From Auanema rhodensis (taxonomy: Eukaryota > Nematoda > Chromadorea > Rhabditida > Rhabditidae), in assembly GCA_964057225.1 (NCBI GenBank), contig OZ059896.1, positions 20,084,501-20,148,500 on the forward strand: a stretch of DNA of 64,000 nt, in the 5' to 3' direction. This document shows positions 52,650-64,000 of this stretch, piece by piece. Below the pieces are notes generated by a model, which saw only the letters and a list, made by a program, of their open reading frames with translations, had not been told where the DNA came from and searched no databases. Both the position numbers and the translations under genes were made by a program. How positions within the stretch are numbered: the stretch's first letter is position 1; each line of letters starts with the position of its first letter.

Positions 52650-54053
52650 TTAAAAATGCGCATCGAATGCACTATACTACATTGAGAAACGCTTGATACA
52701 AAAATTAGTTATGATCGTTTGAAAAATGATGCATTAGTGTATGTTGAGTTTCCATGTACACTCAACATTGCTTCCAAAAACATTTTGACAAAAATTTTTT
52801 CGAAAAATTTCAAAATAATTTAGCAAAAAGTAGATGTTTTTAGATTCCATTTTTCAAGGCAAAGACGAAGGACAATGTTATTCAACGAAAAAATTAATTC
52901 TTCAGGGTGAAAATCGAGGATATAAGTGTGAACTTATATCAGTTGATATCTCGGTGCATTTTTAAGCTAGCGCAAATCTGATAACACAGATCGACGCAGC
53001 TTAAAAATCCGCATCGAATGCACTATACTACATTGAGAAACGCTTAATACAAAAATTAGTTATGATCGTTTGAAAAATGATGCATTAGTGTATGTTGAGT
53101 TTCCATGTACACTCAACATTGCTTCCAAAAACATTTTGACAAAAATTTTTTCGAAAAATTTCAAAATAATTTAGCAAAAAGTAGATGTTTTTAGATTCCA
53201 TTTTTCAAAGCAAAGACGATGGACAGTGTTATTCAACGAAAAAATTAATTCTTCAGGGTGAAAATCGAGGATATAAGTGTGAACTTATATCAGTTGATAT
53301 CTCGGTGCATTTTCAAGCTAGCGCAAATCTGATAACACAGATCGACGCAGCTTAAAAATGCGCATCGAATGCACTATACTACATTGAGAAACGCTTGATA
53401 CAAAAATTAGTTATGATCGTTTGAAAAATGATGCATTAGTGTATGTTGAGTTTCCATGTACACTCAACATTGCTTCCAAAAACATTTTGACAAAAATTTT
53501 TTCGAAAAATTTCAAAATAATTTAGCAAAAAGTAGATGTTTTTAGATTCCATTTTTCAAGGCAAAGACGAAGGACAATGTTATTCAACGAAAAAATTAAT
53601 TCTTCAGGGTGAAAATCGAGGATATAAGTGTGAACTTATATCAGTTGATATCTCGGTGCATTTCTAAGCTAGCGCAAATCTGATAACACAGATCGACGCA
53701 GCTTAAAAATCCGCATCGAATGCACTATACTACATTGAGAAACGCTTAATACAAAAATTAGTTATGATCGTTTGAAAAATGATGCATTAGTGTATGTTGA
53801 GTTTCCATGTACACTCAACATTGCTTCCAAAAACATTTTGACAAAAATTTTTTCGAAAAATTTCAAAATAATTTAGCAAAAAGTAGATGTTTTTAGATTC
53901 CATTTTTCAAAGCAAAGACGATGGACAGTGTTATTCAACGAAAAAATTAATTCTTCAGGGTGAAAATCGAGGATATAAGTGTGAACTTATATCAGTTGAT
54001 ATCTCGGTGCATTTTTAAGCTAGCGCAAATCTGATAACACAGATCGACGCAGC
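52650..54053. repeat. Dimer higher-order repeat, two copies of 702 bp
   Basis: Copies 151-152 and 153-154 each pair an aatgcgc gaagga monomer with a caaagcaaag cagtg monomer. Small private changes (cattttcaag in 152, atttctaag in 153) distinguish them. Confidence 0.78.
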
Positions 54054-54407
54054 GTAAAAATCCGCATCGAATGCACTATACTACATTGAGAAACGCTTAA
54101 TACAAAAATTAGTTATGATCGTTTGAAAAATGATGCATTAGTGTATGTTGAGTTTCCATGTACACTCTACATTGCTTCCAAAAACATTTTGACAAAAATT
54201 TTTTCGAAAAATTTCGAAATAATTTAGCAAAAAGTAGATGTTTTTAGATTCCTTTATTCAAGGCAAAGACGATGGACAATGTTATTCAACGAAAAAATTA
54301 ATTCTTTAGGGTGAAAATCGTCGAGGATATAAGTGTGAACTTATATCAGTTGATATCTTGGTGCATTTTTAAGCTAGCGCAAATCTGATAACACAGATCG
54401 ACGCAGC
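54054..54407. repeat. Monomer 155, 354 bp with 3-base insertion
   Basis: The copy reads aaaatcgtcgagg in place of aaaatcgagg, a duplication of tcg at about 54321-54323. It is the only insertion in the window. The same copy carries domain C marks (cgaaat, cctttatt, ctttag, cttgg) and the only broken dyad I arm I noticed (actctacat). It marks the boundary between domains G and H. Confidence 0.92.
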
Positions 54408-57215
54408 TTAAAAATCCGCATCGAATGCACTATACTACATTGAGAAACGCTTAATACAAAAATTAGTTATGATCGTTTGAAAAATGATGCATTAGTGTAT
54501 GTTGAGTTTCCATGTACACTCAACATTGCTTCCAAAAACATTTTGACAAAAATTTTTTCGAAAAATTTCAAAATAATTTAGCAAAAAGTAGATGTTTTTA
54601 GATTCCTTTATTCAAGGCAAAGACGATGGACAATGTTATTCAACGAAAAAATTAATTCTTCAGGGTGAAAATCGAGGATATAAGTGTGAACTTATATCAG
54701 TTGATATCTCGGTGCATTTTTAAGCTAGCGCAAATCTGATAACACAGATCGACGCAGCTTAAAAATCCGAATCGAATGCACTATACTACATTGAGAAACG
54801 CTTGATACAAAAATTAGTTATGATCGTTTGAAAAATGATGCATTAGTGTATGTTGAGTTTCCATGTACACTCAACATTGCTTCCAAAAACATTTTGACAA
54901 AAATTTTTTCGAAAAATTTCAAAATAATTTAGCAAAAAGTAGATGTTTTTAGATTCCTTTTTTCAAGGCAAAGACGATGGACAATGTTATTCAACGAAAA
55001 AATTATTCCTTCAGGGTGAAAATCGAGGATATAAGTGTGAACTTATATCAGTTGATATTTCGGTGCATTTTTAAGCTAGCGCAAATCTGATAACACAGAT
55101 CGACGCAGCTTAAAAATCCGCATCGAATGCACTATACTACATTGAGAAACGCTTAATACAAAAATTAGTTATGATCGTTTGAAAAATGATGCATTAGTGT
55201 ATGTTGAGTTTCCATGTACACTCAACATTGCTTCCAAAAACATTTTGACAAAAATTTTTTCGAAAAATTTCAAAATAATTTAGCAAAAAGTAGATGTTTT
55301 TAGATTCCAGTTTTCAAGGCAAAGACGATGGACAATGTTATTCAACGAAAAAATTAATTCTTCAGGGTGAAAATCGAGGATATATGTGTGAACTTATATC
55401 AGTTGATATCTCGGTGCATTTTTAAGCTAGCGCAAATCTGATAACACAGATCGACGCAGCTTAAAAATCCGCATCGAATGCACTATATTACATTGAGAAA
55501 CGCTTAATACAAAAATTAGTTATGATCGTTTGAAAAATGATGCATTAGTGTATGTTGAGTTTCCATGTACACTCAACATTGCTTCCAAAAACATTTTGAC
55601 AAAAATTTTTTCGAAAAATTTCAAAATAATTTAGCAAAAAGTAGATGTTTTTAGATTCCTTTTTTCAAGGCAAAGACGATGGACAATGTTATTCAACGAA
55701 AAAATTATTCCTTCAGGGTGAAAATCGAGGATATAAGTGTGAACTTATATCAGTTGATATTTCGGTGCATTTTTAAGCTAGCGCAAATCTGATAACACAG
55801 ATCGACGCAGCTTAAAAATCCGCATCGAATGCACTATACTACATTGAGAAACGCTTAATACAAAAATTAGTTATGATCGTTTGAAAAATGATGCATTAGT
55901 GTATGTTGAGTTTCCATGTACACTCAACATTGCTTCCAAAAACATTTTGACAAAAATTTTTTCGAAAAATTTCAGAATAATTTAGCAAAAAGTAGATGTT
56001 TTTAGATTCCAGTTTTCAAGGCAAAGACGATGGACAATGTTATTCAACGAAAAAATTAATTCTTCAGGGTGAAAATCGAGGATATATGTGTGAACTTATA
56101 TCAGTTGATATCTCGGTGCATTTTTAAGCTAGCGCAAATCTGATAACACAGATCGACGCAGCTTAAAAATCCGCATCGAATGCACTATACTACATTGAAA
56201 AACGCTTAATACAAAAATTAGTTATGATCGTTTGAAAAATGATGCATTAGTGTATGTTGAGTTTCCATGTACACTCAACATTGCTTCCAAAAACATTTTG
56301 ACAAAAATTTTTTCGAAAAATTTCAAAATAATTTAGCAAAAAGTAGATGTTTTTAGATTCCAGTTTTCAAGGCAAAGACGATGGACAATGTTATTCAACG
56401 AAAAAATTAATTCTTCAGGGTGAAAATCGAGGATATATGTGTGAACTTATATCAGTTGATATCTCGGTGCATTTTTAAGCTAGCGCAAATCTGATAACAC
56501 AGATCGACGCAGCTTAAAAATCCGCATCGAATGCACTATACTACATTGAGAAACGCTTAATACAAAAATTAGTTATGATCGTTTGAAAAATGATGCATTA
56601 GTGTATGTTGAGTTTCCATGTACACTCAACATTGCTTCCAAAAACATTTTGACAAAAATTTTTTCGAAAAATTTCAAAATAATTTAGCAAAAAGTAGATG
56701 TTTTTAGATTCCTTTTTTCAAGGCAAAGACGATGGACAATGTTATTCAACGAAAAAATTATTCCTTCAGGGTGAAAATCGAGGATATAAGTGTGAACTTA
56801 TATCAGTTGATATCTCGGTGCATTTTTAAGCTAGCGCAAATCTGATAACAGAGATCGACGCAGCTTAAAAATCCGCATCGAATGCACTATACTACATTAA
56901 GAAACGCTTAATACAAAAATTAGTTATGATCGTTTGAAAAATGATGCATTAGTGTATGTTGAGTTTCCATGTACACTCAACATTGCTTCCAAAAACATTT
57001 TGACAAAAATTTTTTCGAAAAATTTCAAAATAATTTAGCAAAAAGTAGATGTTTTTAGATTCCATTTTTCAAGGCAACGACGATGGACAGTGTTATTCAA
57101 CGAAAAAATTAATTCTTCAGGGTGAAAATCGAGGATATAAGTGTGAACTTATATCAGTTGATATCTCGGTGCATTTTTAAGCTAGCGCAAATCTGATAAC
57201 ACAGATCGACGCAGC

Positions 57216-57566
57216 TTAAAAATGCGCATCGAATGCACTATACTACATTGAGAAACCCTTGATACAAAAATTAGTTATGATCGTTTGAAAAATGATGCAT
57301 TAGTGTATGTTGAGTTTCCATGTACACTCAACATTGCTTCCAAAAACATTTTGACAAAAATTTTTTCGAAAAATTTCAAAATAATTTAGCAAAAAGTAGA
57401 TGTTTTTAGATTCCTTTTTTCAAGGCAAAGACGATGGACAATGTTATTCAACGAAAAAATTATTCCTTCAGGGTGAAAATCGAGGATATAAGTGTGAACT
57501 TATATCAGTTGATATCTCGGTGCATTTTTAAGCTAGCGCAAATCTGATAACAGAGATCGACGCAGC
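57216..57566. repeat. Hybrid monomer 164
   Basis: The left part (aatgcgc, gaaaccctt, G46) matches copies 166 and 176. The right part (cctttttt, ttattcc, aacagag) matches copy 162. The flanking copies 163 and 165 are alike, both with cattaag and ggcaacgacg. Together they fit a 702-bp tandem duplication with its junction here. Confidence 0.68.
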
Positions 57567-60500
57567 TTAAAAATCCGCATCGAATGCACTATACTACATT
57601 AAGAAACGCTTAATACAAAAATTAGTTATGATCGTTTGAAAAATGATGCATTAGTGTATGTTGAGTTTCCATGTACACTCAACATTGCTTCCAAAAACAT
57701 TTTGACAAAAATTTTTTCGAAAAATTTCAAAATAATTTAGCAAAAAGTAGATGTTTTTAGATTCCATTTTTCAAGGCAACGACGATGGACAGTGTTATTC
57801 AACGAAAAAATTAATTCTTCAGGGTGAAAATCGAGGATATAAGTGTGAACTTATATCAGTTGATATCTCGGTGCATTTTTAAGCTAGCGCAAATCTGATA
57901 ACACAGATCGACGCAGCTTAAAAATGCGCATCGAATGCACTATACTACATTGAGAAACCCTTGATACAAAAATTAGTTATGATCGTTTGAAAAATGATGC
58001 ATTAGTGTATGTTGAGTTTCCATGTACACTCAACATTGCTTCCAAAAACATTTTGACAAAAATTTTTTCGAAAAATTTCAAAATAATTTAGCAAAAAGTA
58101 GATGTTTTTAGATTCCATTTTTCAAGGCAAAGACGATGGACAATGTTATTCAACGAAAAAATTAATTCTTCAGGGTGAAAATCGAGGATATAAGTGTGAA
58201 CTTATATCAGTTGATATCTCGGTGCATTTTTAAGCTAGCGCAAATCTGATAACACAGATCGACGCAGCTTAAAAATCCGCATCGAATGCACTATACTACA
58301 TTGAGAAACGCTTAATACAAAAATTAGTTATGATCGTTTGAAAAATGATGCATTAGTGTATGTTGAGTTTCCATGTACACTCAACATTGCTTCCAAAAAC
58401 ATTTTGACAAAAATTTTTTCGAAAAATTTCAAAATAATTTAGCAAAAAGTAGATGTTTTTAGATTCCTTTTTTCAAGGCAAAGACGATGGACAATGTTAT
58501 TCAACGAAAAAATTATTCCTTCAGGGTGAAAATCGAGGATATAAGTGTGAACTTATATCAGTTGATATCTCGGTGCATTTTTAAGCTAGCGCAAATCTGA
58601 TAACAGAGATCGACGCAGCTTAAAAATCCGCATCGAATGCACTATACTACATTGAGAAACGCTTAATACAAAAATTAGTTATGATCGTTTGAAAAATGAT
58701 GCATTAGTGTATGTTGAGTTTCCATGTACACTCAACATTGCTTCCAAAAACATTTTGACAAAAATTTTTTCAAAAAATTTCAAAATAATTTAGCAAAAAG
58801 TAGATGTTTTTAGATTCCAGTTTTCAAGGCAAAGACGATGGACAATGTTATTCAACGAAAAAATTAATTCTTCAGGGTGAAAATCGAGGATATATGTGTG
58901 AACTTATATCAGTTGATATCTCGGTGCATTTTTAAGCTAGCGCAAATCTGATAACACAGATCGACGCAGCTTAAAAATCCGCATCGAATGCACTATACTA
59001 CATTGAGAAACGCTTAATACAAAAATTAGTTATGATCGTTTGAAAAATGATGCATTAGTGTATGTTGAGTTTCCATGTACACTCAACATTGCTTCCAAAA
59101 ACATTTTGACAAAAATTTTTTCGAAAAATTTCAAAATAATTTAGCAAAAAGTAGATGTTTTTAGATTCCTTTATTCAAGGCAAAGACGATGGACAATGTT
59201 ATTCAACGAAAAAATTAATTCTTCAGGGTGAAAATCGAGGATATAAGTGTGAACTTATATCAGTTGATATCTCGGTGCATTTTTAAGCTAGCGCAAATCT
59301 GATAACACAGATCGACGCAGCTTAAAAATCCGCATCGAATGCACTATACTACATTGAGAAACGCTTAATACAAAAATTAGTTATGATCGTTTGAAAAATG
59401 ATGCATTAGTGTATGTTGAGTTTCCATGTACACTCAACATTGCTTCCAAAAACATTTTGACAAAAATTTTTTCGAAAAATTTCAAAATAATTTAGCAAAA
59501 AGTAGATGTTTTTAGATTCCTTTATTCAAGGCAAAGACGATGGACAATGTTATTCAACGAAAAAATTAATTCTTCAGGGTGAAAATCGAGGATATAAGTG
59601 TGAACTTATATCAGTTGATATCTCGGTGCATTTTTAAGCTAGCGCAAATCTGATAACACAGATCGACGCAGCTTAAAAATCCGCATCGAATGCACTATAC
59701 TACATTGAGAAACGCTTAATACAAAAATTAGTTATGATCGTTTGAAAAATGATGCATTAGTGTATGTTGAGTTTCCATGTACACTCAACATTGCTTCCAA
59801 AAACATTTTGACAAAAATTTTTTCGAAAAATTTCAAAATAATTTAGCAAAAAGTAGATGTTTTTAGATTCCATTTTTCAAGGCAAAGACGATGGACAGTG
59901 TTATTCAACGAAAAAATTAATTCTTCAGGGTGAAAATCGAGGATATAAGTGTGAACTTATATCAGTTGATATCTCGGTGCATTTTTAAGCTAGCGCAAAT
60001 CTGATAACACAGATCGACGCAGCTTAAAAATCCGCATCGAATGCACTATACTACATTGAGAAACGCTTAATACAAAAATTAGTTATGATCGTTTGAAAAA
60101 TGATGCATTAGTGTATGTTGAGTTTCCATGTACACTCAACATTGCTTCCAAAAACATTTTGACAAAAATTTTTTCGAAAAATTTCAAAATAATTTAGCAA
60201 AAAGTAGATGTTTTTAGATTCCATTTTTCAAGGCAAAGACGATGGACAGTGTTATTCAACGAAAAAATTAATTCTTCAGGGTGAAAATCGAGGATATAAG
60301 TGTGAACTTATATCAGTTGATATCTCGGTGCATTTTTAAGCTAGCGCAAATCTGATAACACAGATCGACGCAGCTTAAAAATCCGCATCGAATGCACTAA
60401 ACTACATTGAGAAACGCTTAATACAAAAATTAGTTATGATCGTTTGAAAAATGATGCATTAGTGTATGTTGAGTTTCCATGTACACTCAACATTGCTTCC

Positions 60501-63500
60501 AAAAACATTTTGACAAAAATTTTTTCGAAAAATTTCAAAATAATTTAGCAAAAAGTAGATGTTTTTAGATTCCAGTTTTCAAGGCAAAGACGATGGACAA
60601 TGTTATTCAACGAAAAAATTAATTCTTCAGGGTGAAAATCGAGGATATATGTGTGAACTTATATCAGTTGATATCTCGGTGCATTTTTAAGCTAGCGCAA
60701 ATCTGATAACACAGATCGACGCAGCTTAAAAATCCGCATCGAATGCACTATACTACATTGAGAAACGCTTAATACAAAAATTAGTTATGATCGTTTGAAA
60801 AATGATGCATTAGTGTATGTTGAGTTTCCATGTACACTCAACATTGCTTCCAAAAACATTTTGACAAAAATTTTTTCGAAAAATTTCAAAATAATTTAGC
60901 AAAAAGTAGATGTTTTTAGATTCCTTTTTTCAAGGCAAAGACGATGGACAATGTTATTCAACGAAAAAATTATTCCTTCAGGGTGAAAATCGAGGATATA
61001 AGTGTGAACTTATATCAGTTGATATCTCGGTGCATTTTTAAGCTAGCGCAAATCTGATAACAGAGATCGACGCAGCTTAAAAATCCGCATCGAATGCACT
61101 ATACTACATTAAGAAACGCTTAATACAAAAATTAGTTATGATCGTTTGAAAAATGATGCATTAGTGTATGTTGAGTTTCCATGTACACTCAACATTGCTT
61201 CCAAAAACATTTTGACAAAAATTTTTTCGAAAAATTTCAAAATAATTTAGCAAAAAGTAGATGTTTTTAGATTCCATTTTTCAAGGCAACGACGATGGAC
61301 AGTGTTATTCAACGAAAAAATTAATTTTTCAGGGTGAAAATCGAGGATATAAGTGTGAACTTATATCAGTTGATATCTCGGTGCATTTTTAAGCTAGCGC
61401 AAATCTGATAACACAGATCGACGCAGCTTAAAAATGCGCATCGAATGCACTATACTACATTGAGAAACCCTTGATACAAAAATTAGTTATGATCGTTTGA
61501 AAAATGATGCATTAGTGTATGTTGAGTTTCCATGTACACTCAACATTGCTTCCAAAAACATTTTGACAAAAATTTTTTCGAAAAATTTCAAAATAATTTA
61601 GCAAAAAGTAGATGTTTTTAGATTCCATTTTTCAAGGCAAAGACGATGGACAATGTTATTCAACGAAAAAATTAATTCTTCAGGGTGAAAATCGAGGATA
61701 TAAGTGTGAACTTATATCAGTTGATATCTCGGTGCATTTTTAAGCTAGCGCAAATCTGATAACACAGATCGACGCAGCTTAAAAATCCGCATCGAATGCA
61801 CTATACTACATTGAGAAACGCTTAATACAAAAATTAGTTATGATCGTTTGAAAAATGATGCATTAGTGTATGTTGAGTTTCCATGTACACTCAACATTGC
61901 TTCCAAAAACATTTTGACAAAAATTTTTTCGAAAAATTTCAAAATAATTTAGCAAAAAGTAGATGTTTTTAGATTCCTTTTTTCAAGGCAAAGACGATGG
62001 ACAATGTTATTCAACGAAAAAATTATTCCTTCAGGGTGAAAATCGAGGATATAAGTGTGAACTTATATCAGTTGATATCTCGGTGCATTTTTAAGCTAGC
62101 GCAAATCTGATAACAGAGATCGACGCAGCTTAAAAATCCGCATCGAATGCACTATACTACATTGAGAAACGCTTAATACAAAAATTAGTTATGATCGTTT
62201 GAAAAATGATGCATTAGTGTATGTTGAGTTTCCATGTACACTCAACATTGCTTCCAAAAACATTTTGACAAAAATTTTTTCGAAAAATTTCAAAATAATT
62301 TAGCAAAAAGTAGATGTTTTTAGATTCCAGTTTTCAAGGCAAAGACGATGGACAATGTTATTCAACGAAAAAATTAATTCTTCAGGGTGAAAATCGAGGA
62401 TATATGTGTGAACTTATATCAGTTGATATCTCGGTGCATTTTTAAGCTAGCGCAAATCTGATAACACAGATCGACGCAGCTTAAAAATCCGCATCGAATG
62501 CACTATACTACATTGAGAAACGCTTAATACAAAAATTAGTTATGATCGTTTGAAAAATGATGCATTAGTGTATGTTGAGTTTCCATGTACACTCAACATT
62601 GCTTCCAAAAACATTTTGACAAAAATTTTTTCGAAAAATTTCAAAATAATTTAGCAAAAAGTAGATGTTTTTAGATTCCTTTATTCAAGGCAAAGACGAT
62701 GGACAATGTTATTCAACGAAAAAATTAATTCTTCAGGGTGAAAATCGAGGATATAAGTGTGAACTTATATCAGTTGATATCTCGGTGCATTTTTAAGCTA
62801 GCGCAAATCTGATAACACAGATCGACGCAGCTTAAAAATCCGCATCGAATGCACTATACTACATTGAGAAACGCTTAATACAAAAATTAGTTATGATCGT
62901 TTGAAAAATGATGCATTAGTGTATGTTGAGTTTCCATGTACACTCAACATTGCTTCCAAAAACATTTTGACAAAAATTTTTTCGAAAAATTTCAAAATAA
63001 TTTAGCAAAAAGTAGATGTTTTTAGATTCCATTTTTCAAGGCAAAGACGATGGACAGTGTTATTCAACGAAAAAATTAATTCTTCAGGGTGAAAATCGAG
63101 GATATAAGTGTGAACTTATATCAGTTGATATCTCGGTGCATTTTTAAGCTAGCGCAAATCTGATAACACAGATCGACGCAGCTTAAAAATCCGCATCGAA
63201 TGCACTATACTACATTGAGAAACGCTTAATACAAAAATTAGTTATGATCGTTTGAAAAATGATGCATTAGTGTATGTTGAGTTTCCATGTACACTCAACA
63301 TTGCTTCCAAAAACATTTTGACAAAAATTTTTTCGAAAAATTTCAAAATAATTTAGCAAAAAGTAGATGTTTTTAGATTCCATTTTTCAAGGCAAAGACG
63401 ATGGACAGTGTTATTCAACGAAAAAATTAATTCTTCAGGGTGAAAATCGAGGATATAAGTGTGAACTTATATCAGTTGATATCTCGGTGCATTTTTAAGC

Positions 63501-63533
63501 TAGCGCAAATCTGATAACACAGATCGACGCAGC
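57567..63533. repeat. Higher-order repeat of 7-8 monomers, two rounds
   Basis: Copies 165-172 and 175-181 follow the same order: cattaag/ggcaacgacg; gaaaccctt; cctttttt/aacagag; ccagtttt/atatgtg; cctttatt; cagtg; cagtg. The first round has two cctttatt copies (169 and 170), the second only one (179). Copies 173-174 lie between the rounds. Confidence 0.8.
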
Positions 63534-63884
63534 TTAAAAATCCGCATCGAATGCACTATACTACATTGAGAAACGCTTAATACAAAAATTAGTTATGATC
63601 GTTTGAAAAATGATGCATTAGTGTATGTTGAGTTTCCATGTACACTCAACATTGCTTCCAAAAACATTTTGACAAAAATTTTTTCGAAAAATTTCAAAAT
63701 AATTTAGCAAAAAGTAGATGTTTTTAGATTCCTTTATTCAAGGCAAAGACGATGGACAATGTTATTCAACGAAAAAATTAATTCTTTAGGGTGAAAATCG
63801 AGGATATAAGTGTGAACTTATATCAGTTGATATCTTGGTGCATTTTTAAGCTAGCGCAAATCTGATAACACAGATCGACGCAGC

Positions 63885-64000
63885 TTAAAAATCCGCATCG
63901 AATGCACTATACTACATTGAGAAACGCTTGATACAAAAATTAGTTATGATCGTTTGAAAAATGATGCATTAGTGTATGTTGAGTTTCCATGTACACTCAA
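63885..64000. repeat. Partial monomer 183
   Basis: These are the first 116 bases of a monomer of cc, T26, G46, G88 type, cut by the window edge inside the right arm of dyad I. The array continues past base 64000. Confidence 0.95.

Larger units (their letters stand above)
47736..54053. repeat. Domain G: copies 137-154, gaagga / caaagc subfamilies
   Basis: The domain is built from a few haplotypes in regular order: gaagga copies (220 A), caaagcaaag copies (209 A) with cagtg and often a following cagcgta junction, and ggaaaaattatttc copies. It includes three tandem copies of a 4-monomer unit at 48087-52298 and two copies of a dimer at 52650-54053. Copy 150 has a private ctttatac. Confidence 0.85.
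1..64000. repeat. Satellite DNA array, 351-bp monomer, 182 copies plus a partial copy
   Basis: The same 351-base sequence recurs head to tail from the first base to the last, with no spacer, inversion or foreign insertion. The segment beginning ttaaaaatcc recurs at 1, 352, 703 and so on. Copy n starts at 351(n-1)+1 for n=1-65, at 351(n-1) for n=66-155, and at 351(n-1)+3 for n=156-183. The shifts come from a 1-base deletion in copy 65 and a 3-base insertion in copy 155. Copies differ by only a few substitutions. Composition is about 31% G+C. Stops occur in all six frames of every monomer, and the longest open stretch is about 138 nt, so no protein gene is supported. Long homogeneous tandem arrays of this kind are eukaryotic satellite DNA, usually heterochromatic. 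The array continues beyond both window edges. I do not recognise the family name. Confidence 0.98.
54054..64000. repeat. Domain H: copies 155-183, cctttttt / ccagtttt subfamilies
   Basis: It opens with copy 155, a domain C-like monomer carrying the only 3-base insertion. Markers then rotate: cctttttt with ttattcc and aacagag; ccagtttt with atatgtg; cctttatt; cattaag (35 A) with ggcaacgacg (214 C); and gaaaccctt (42 C). Runs 165-172 and 175-181 follow the same order. Copy 182 is again domain C-like in ctttag and cttgg. Confidence 0.82.

Noticed and set aside
1-64000. CRISPR array
   Set aside because: The repeat unit is 351 bp with no unique spacers, far outside CRISPR geometry, and no cas gene is present.
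1-64000. Short open reading frames within monomers
   Set aside because: The longest stop-to-stop interval is about 138 nt, recurring in every copy. No start, codon bias or conserved protein signal distinguishes it from chance in 31% G+C sequence.
1-64000. Drosophila 1.688 (359-bp) or Tribolium 360-bp satellite identity
   Set aside because: Length and A/T richness are similar, but I could not match the sequence beyond short A/T words. A database search would be needed to assign any family.

Overview
The whole 64-kb window is one uninterrupted satellite DNA array. A non-coding monomer of 351 bp is repeated head to tail, always in the same orientation, for 182 complete copies plus a 116-base partial copy at the right edge. 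Both window edges lie inside the array, so its true ends, flanks and total size are not visible. No gene, RNA gene, transposon, origin, CRISPR array or unique sequence interrupts it. With monomer position 1 at window base 1, copy n starts at 351(n-1)+1 for n=1-65, at 351(n-1) for n=66-155, and at 351(n-1)+3 for n=156-183. Only two indels occur: 1 base lost in copy 65 and 3 bases gained in copy 155.

The monomer is about 31% G+C. All six reading frames are closed, the longest stop-free interval being about 138 nt. Its structure is distinctive. A 9-bp dyad with a 10-nt loop lies at monomer positions 92-119. An A/T palindrome centred on TTCGAA lies at 143-161. A 9-bp dyad with a 4-nt loop lies at 270-291. 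A 55-nt compound hairpin at 307-361 spans the monomer junction. Positions 89-162 are almost invariant across copies, whereas 195-255 and 9-46 carry most of the diagnostic variants.

This organisation indicates a eukaryote and constitutive heterochromatin, pericentromeric, centromeric or subtelomeric. The A/T-rich monomer of roughly two nucleosome lengths is typical of many insects and other invertebrates, but I do not recognise the family and cannot name a species. A 64-kb array this uniform implies a long-read assembly.

Diagnostic substitutions split the array into eight domains: A 1-14742, B 14743-18603, C 18604-22814, D 22815-28781, E 28782-40715, F 40716-47735, G 47736-54053 and H 54054-64000. 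Inside them are local higher-order repeats of 2, 3, 4, 6-8 and 10 monomers, and hybrid monomers that look like crossover junctions. The clearest cases are a 4-monomer (1404-bp) unit in three tandem copies at 48087-52298, a block of at least 2.8 kb duplicated at a 3510-bp offset (28782-35099), and a 2106-bp duplication whose hybrid junction lies in copy 16. The window is best read as a record of recent unequal exchange and gene conversion in a satellite array. Any function would be structural (chromatin, centromere, satellite transcripts) and is inference only.
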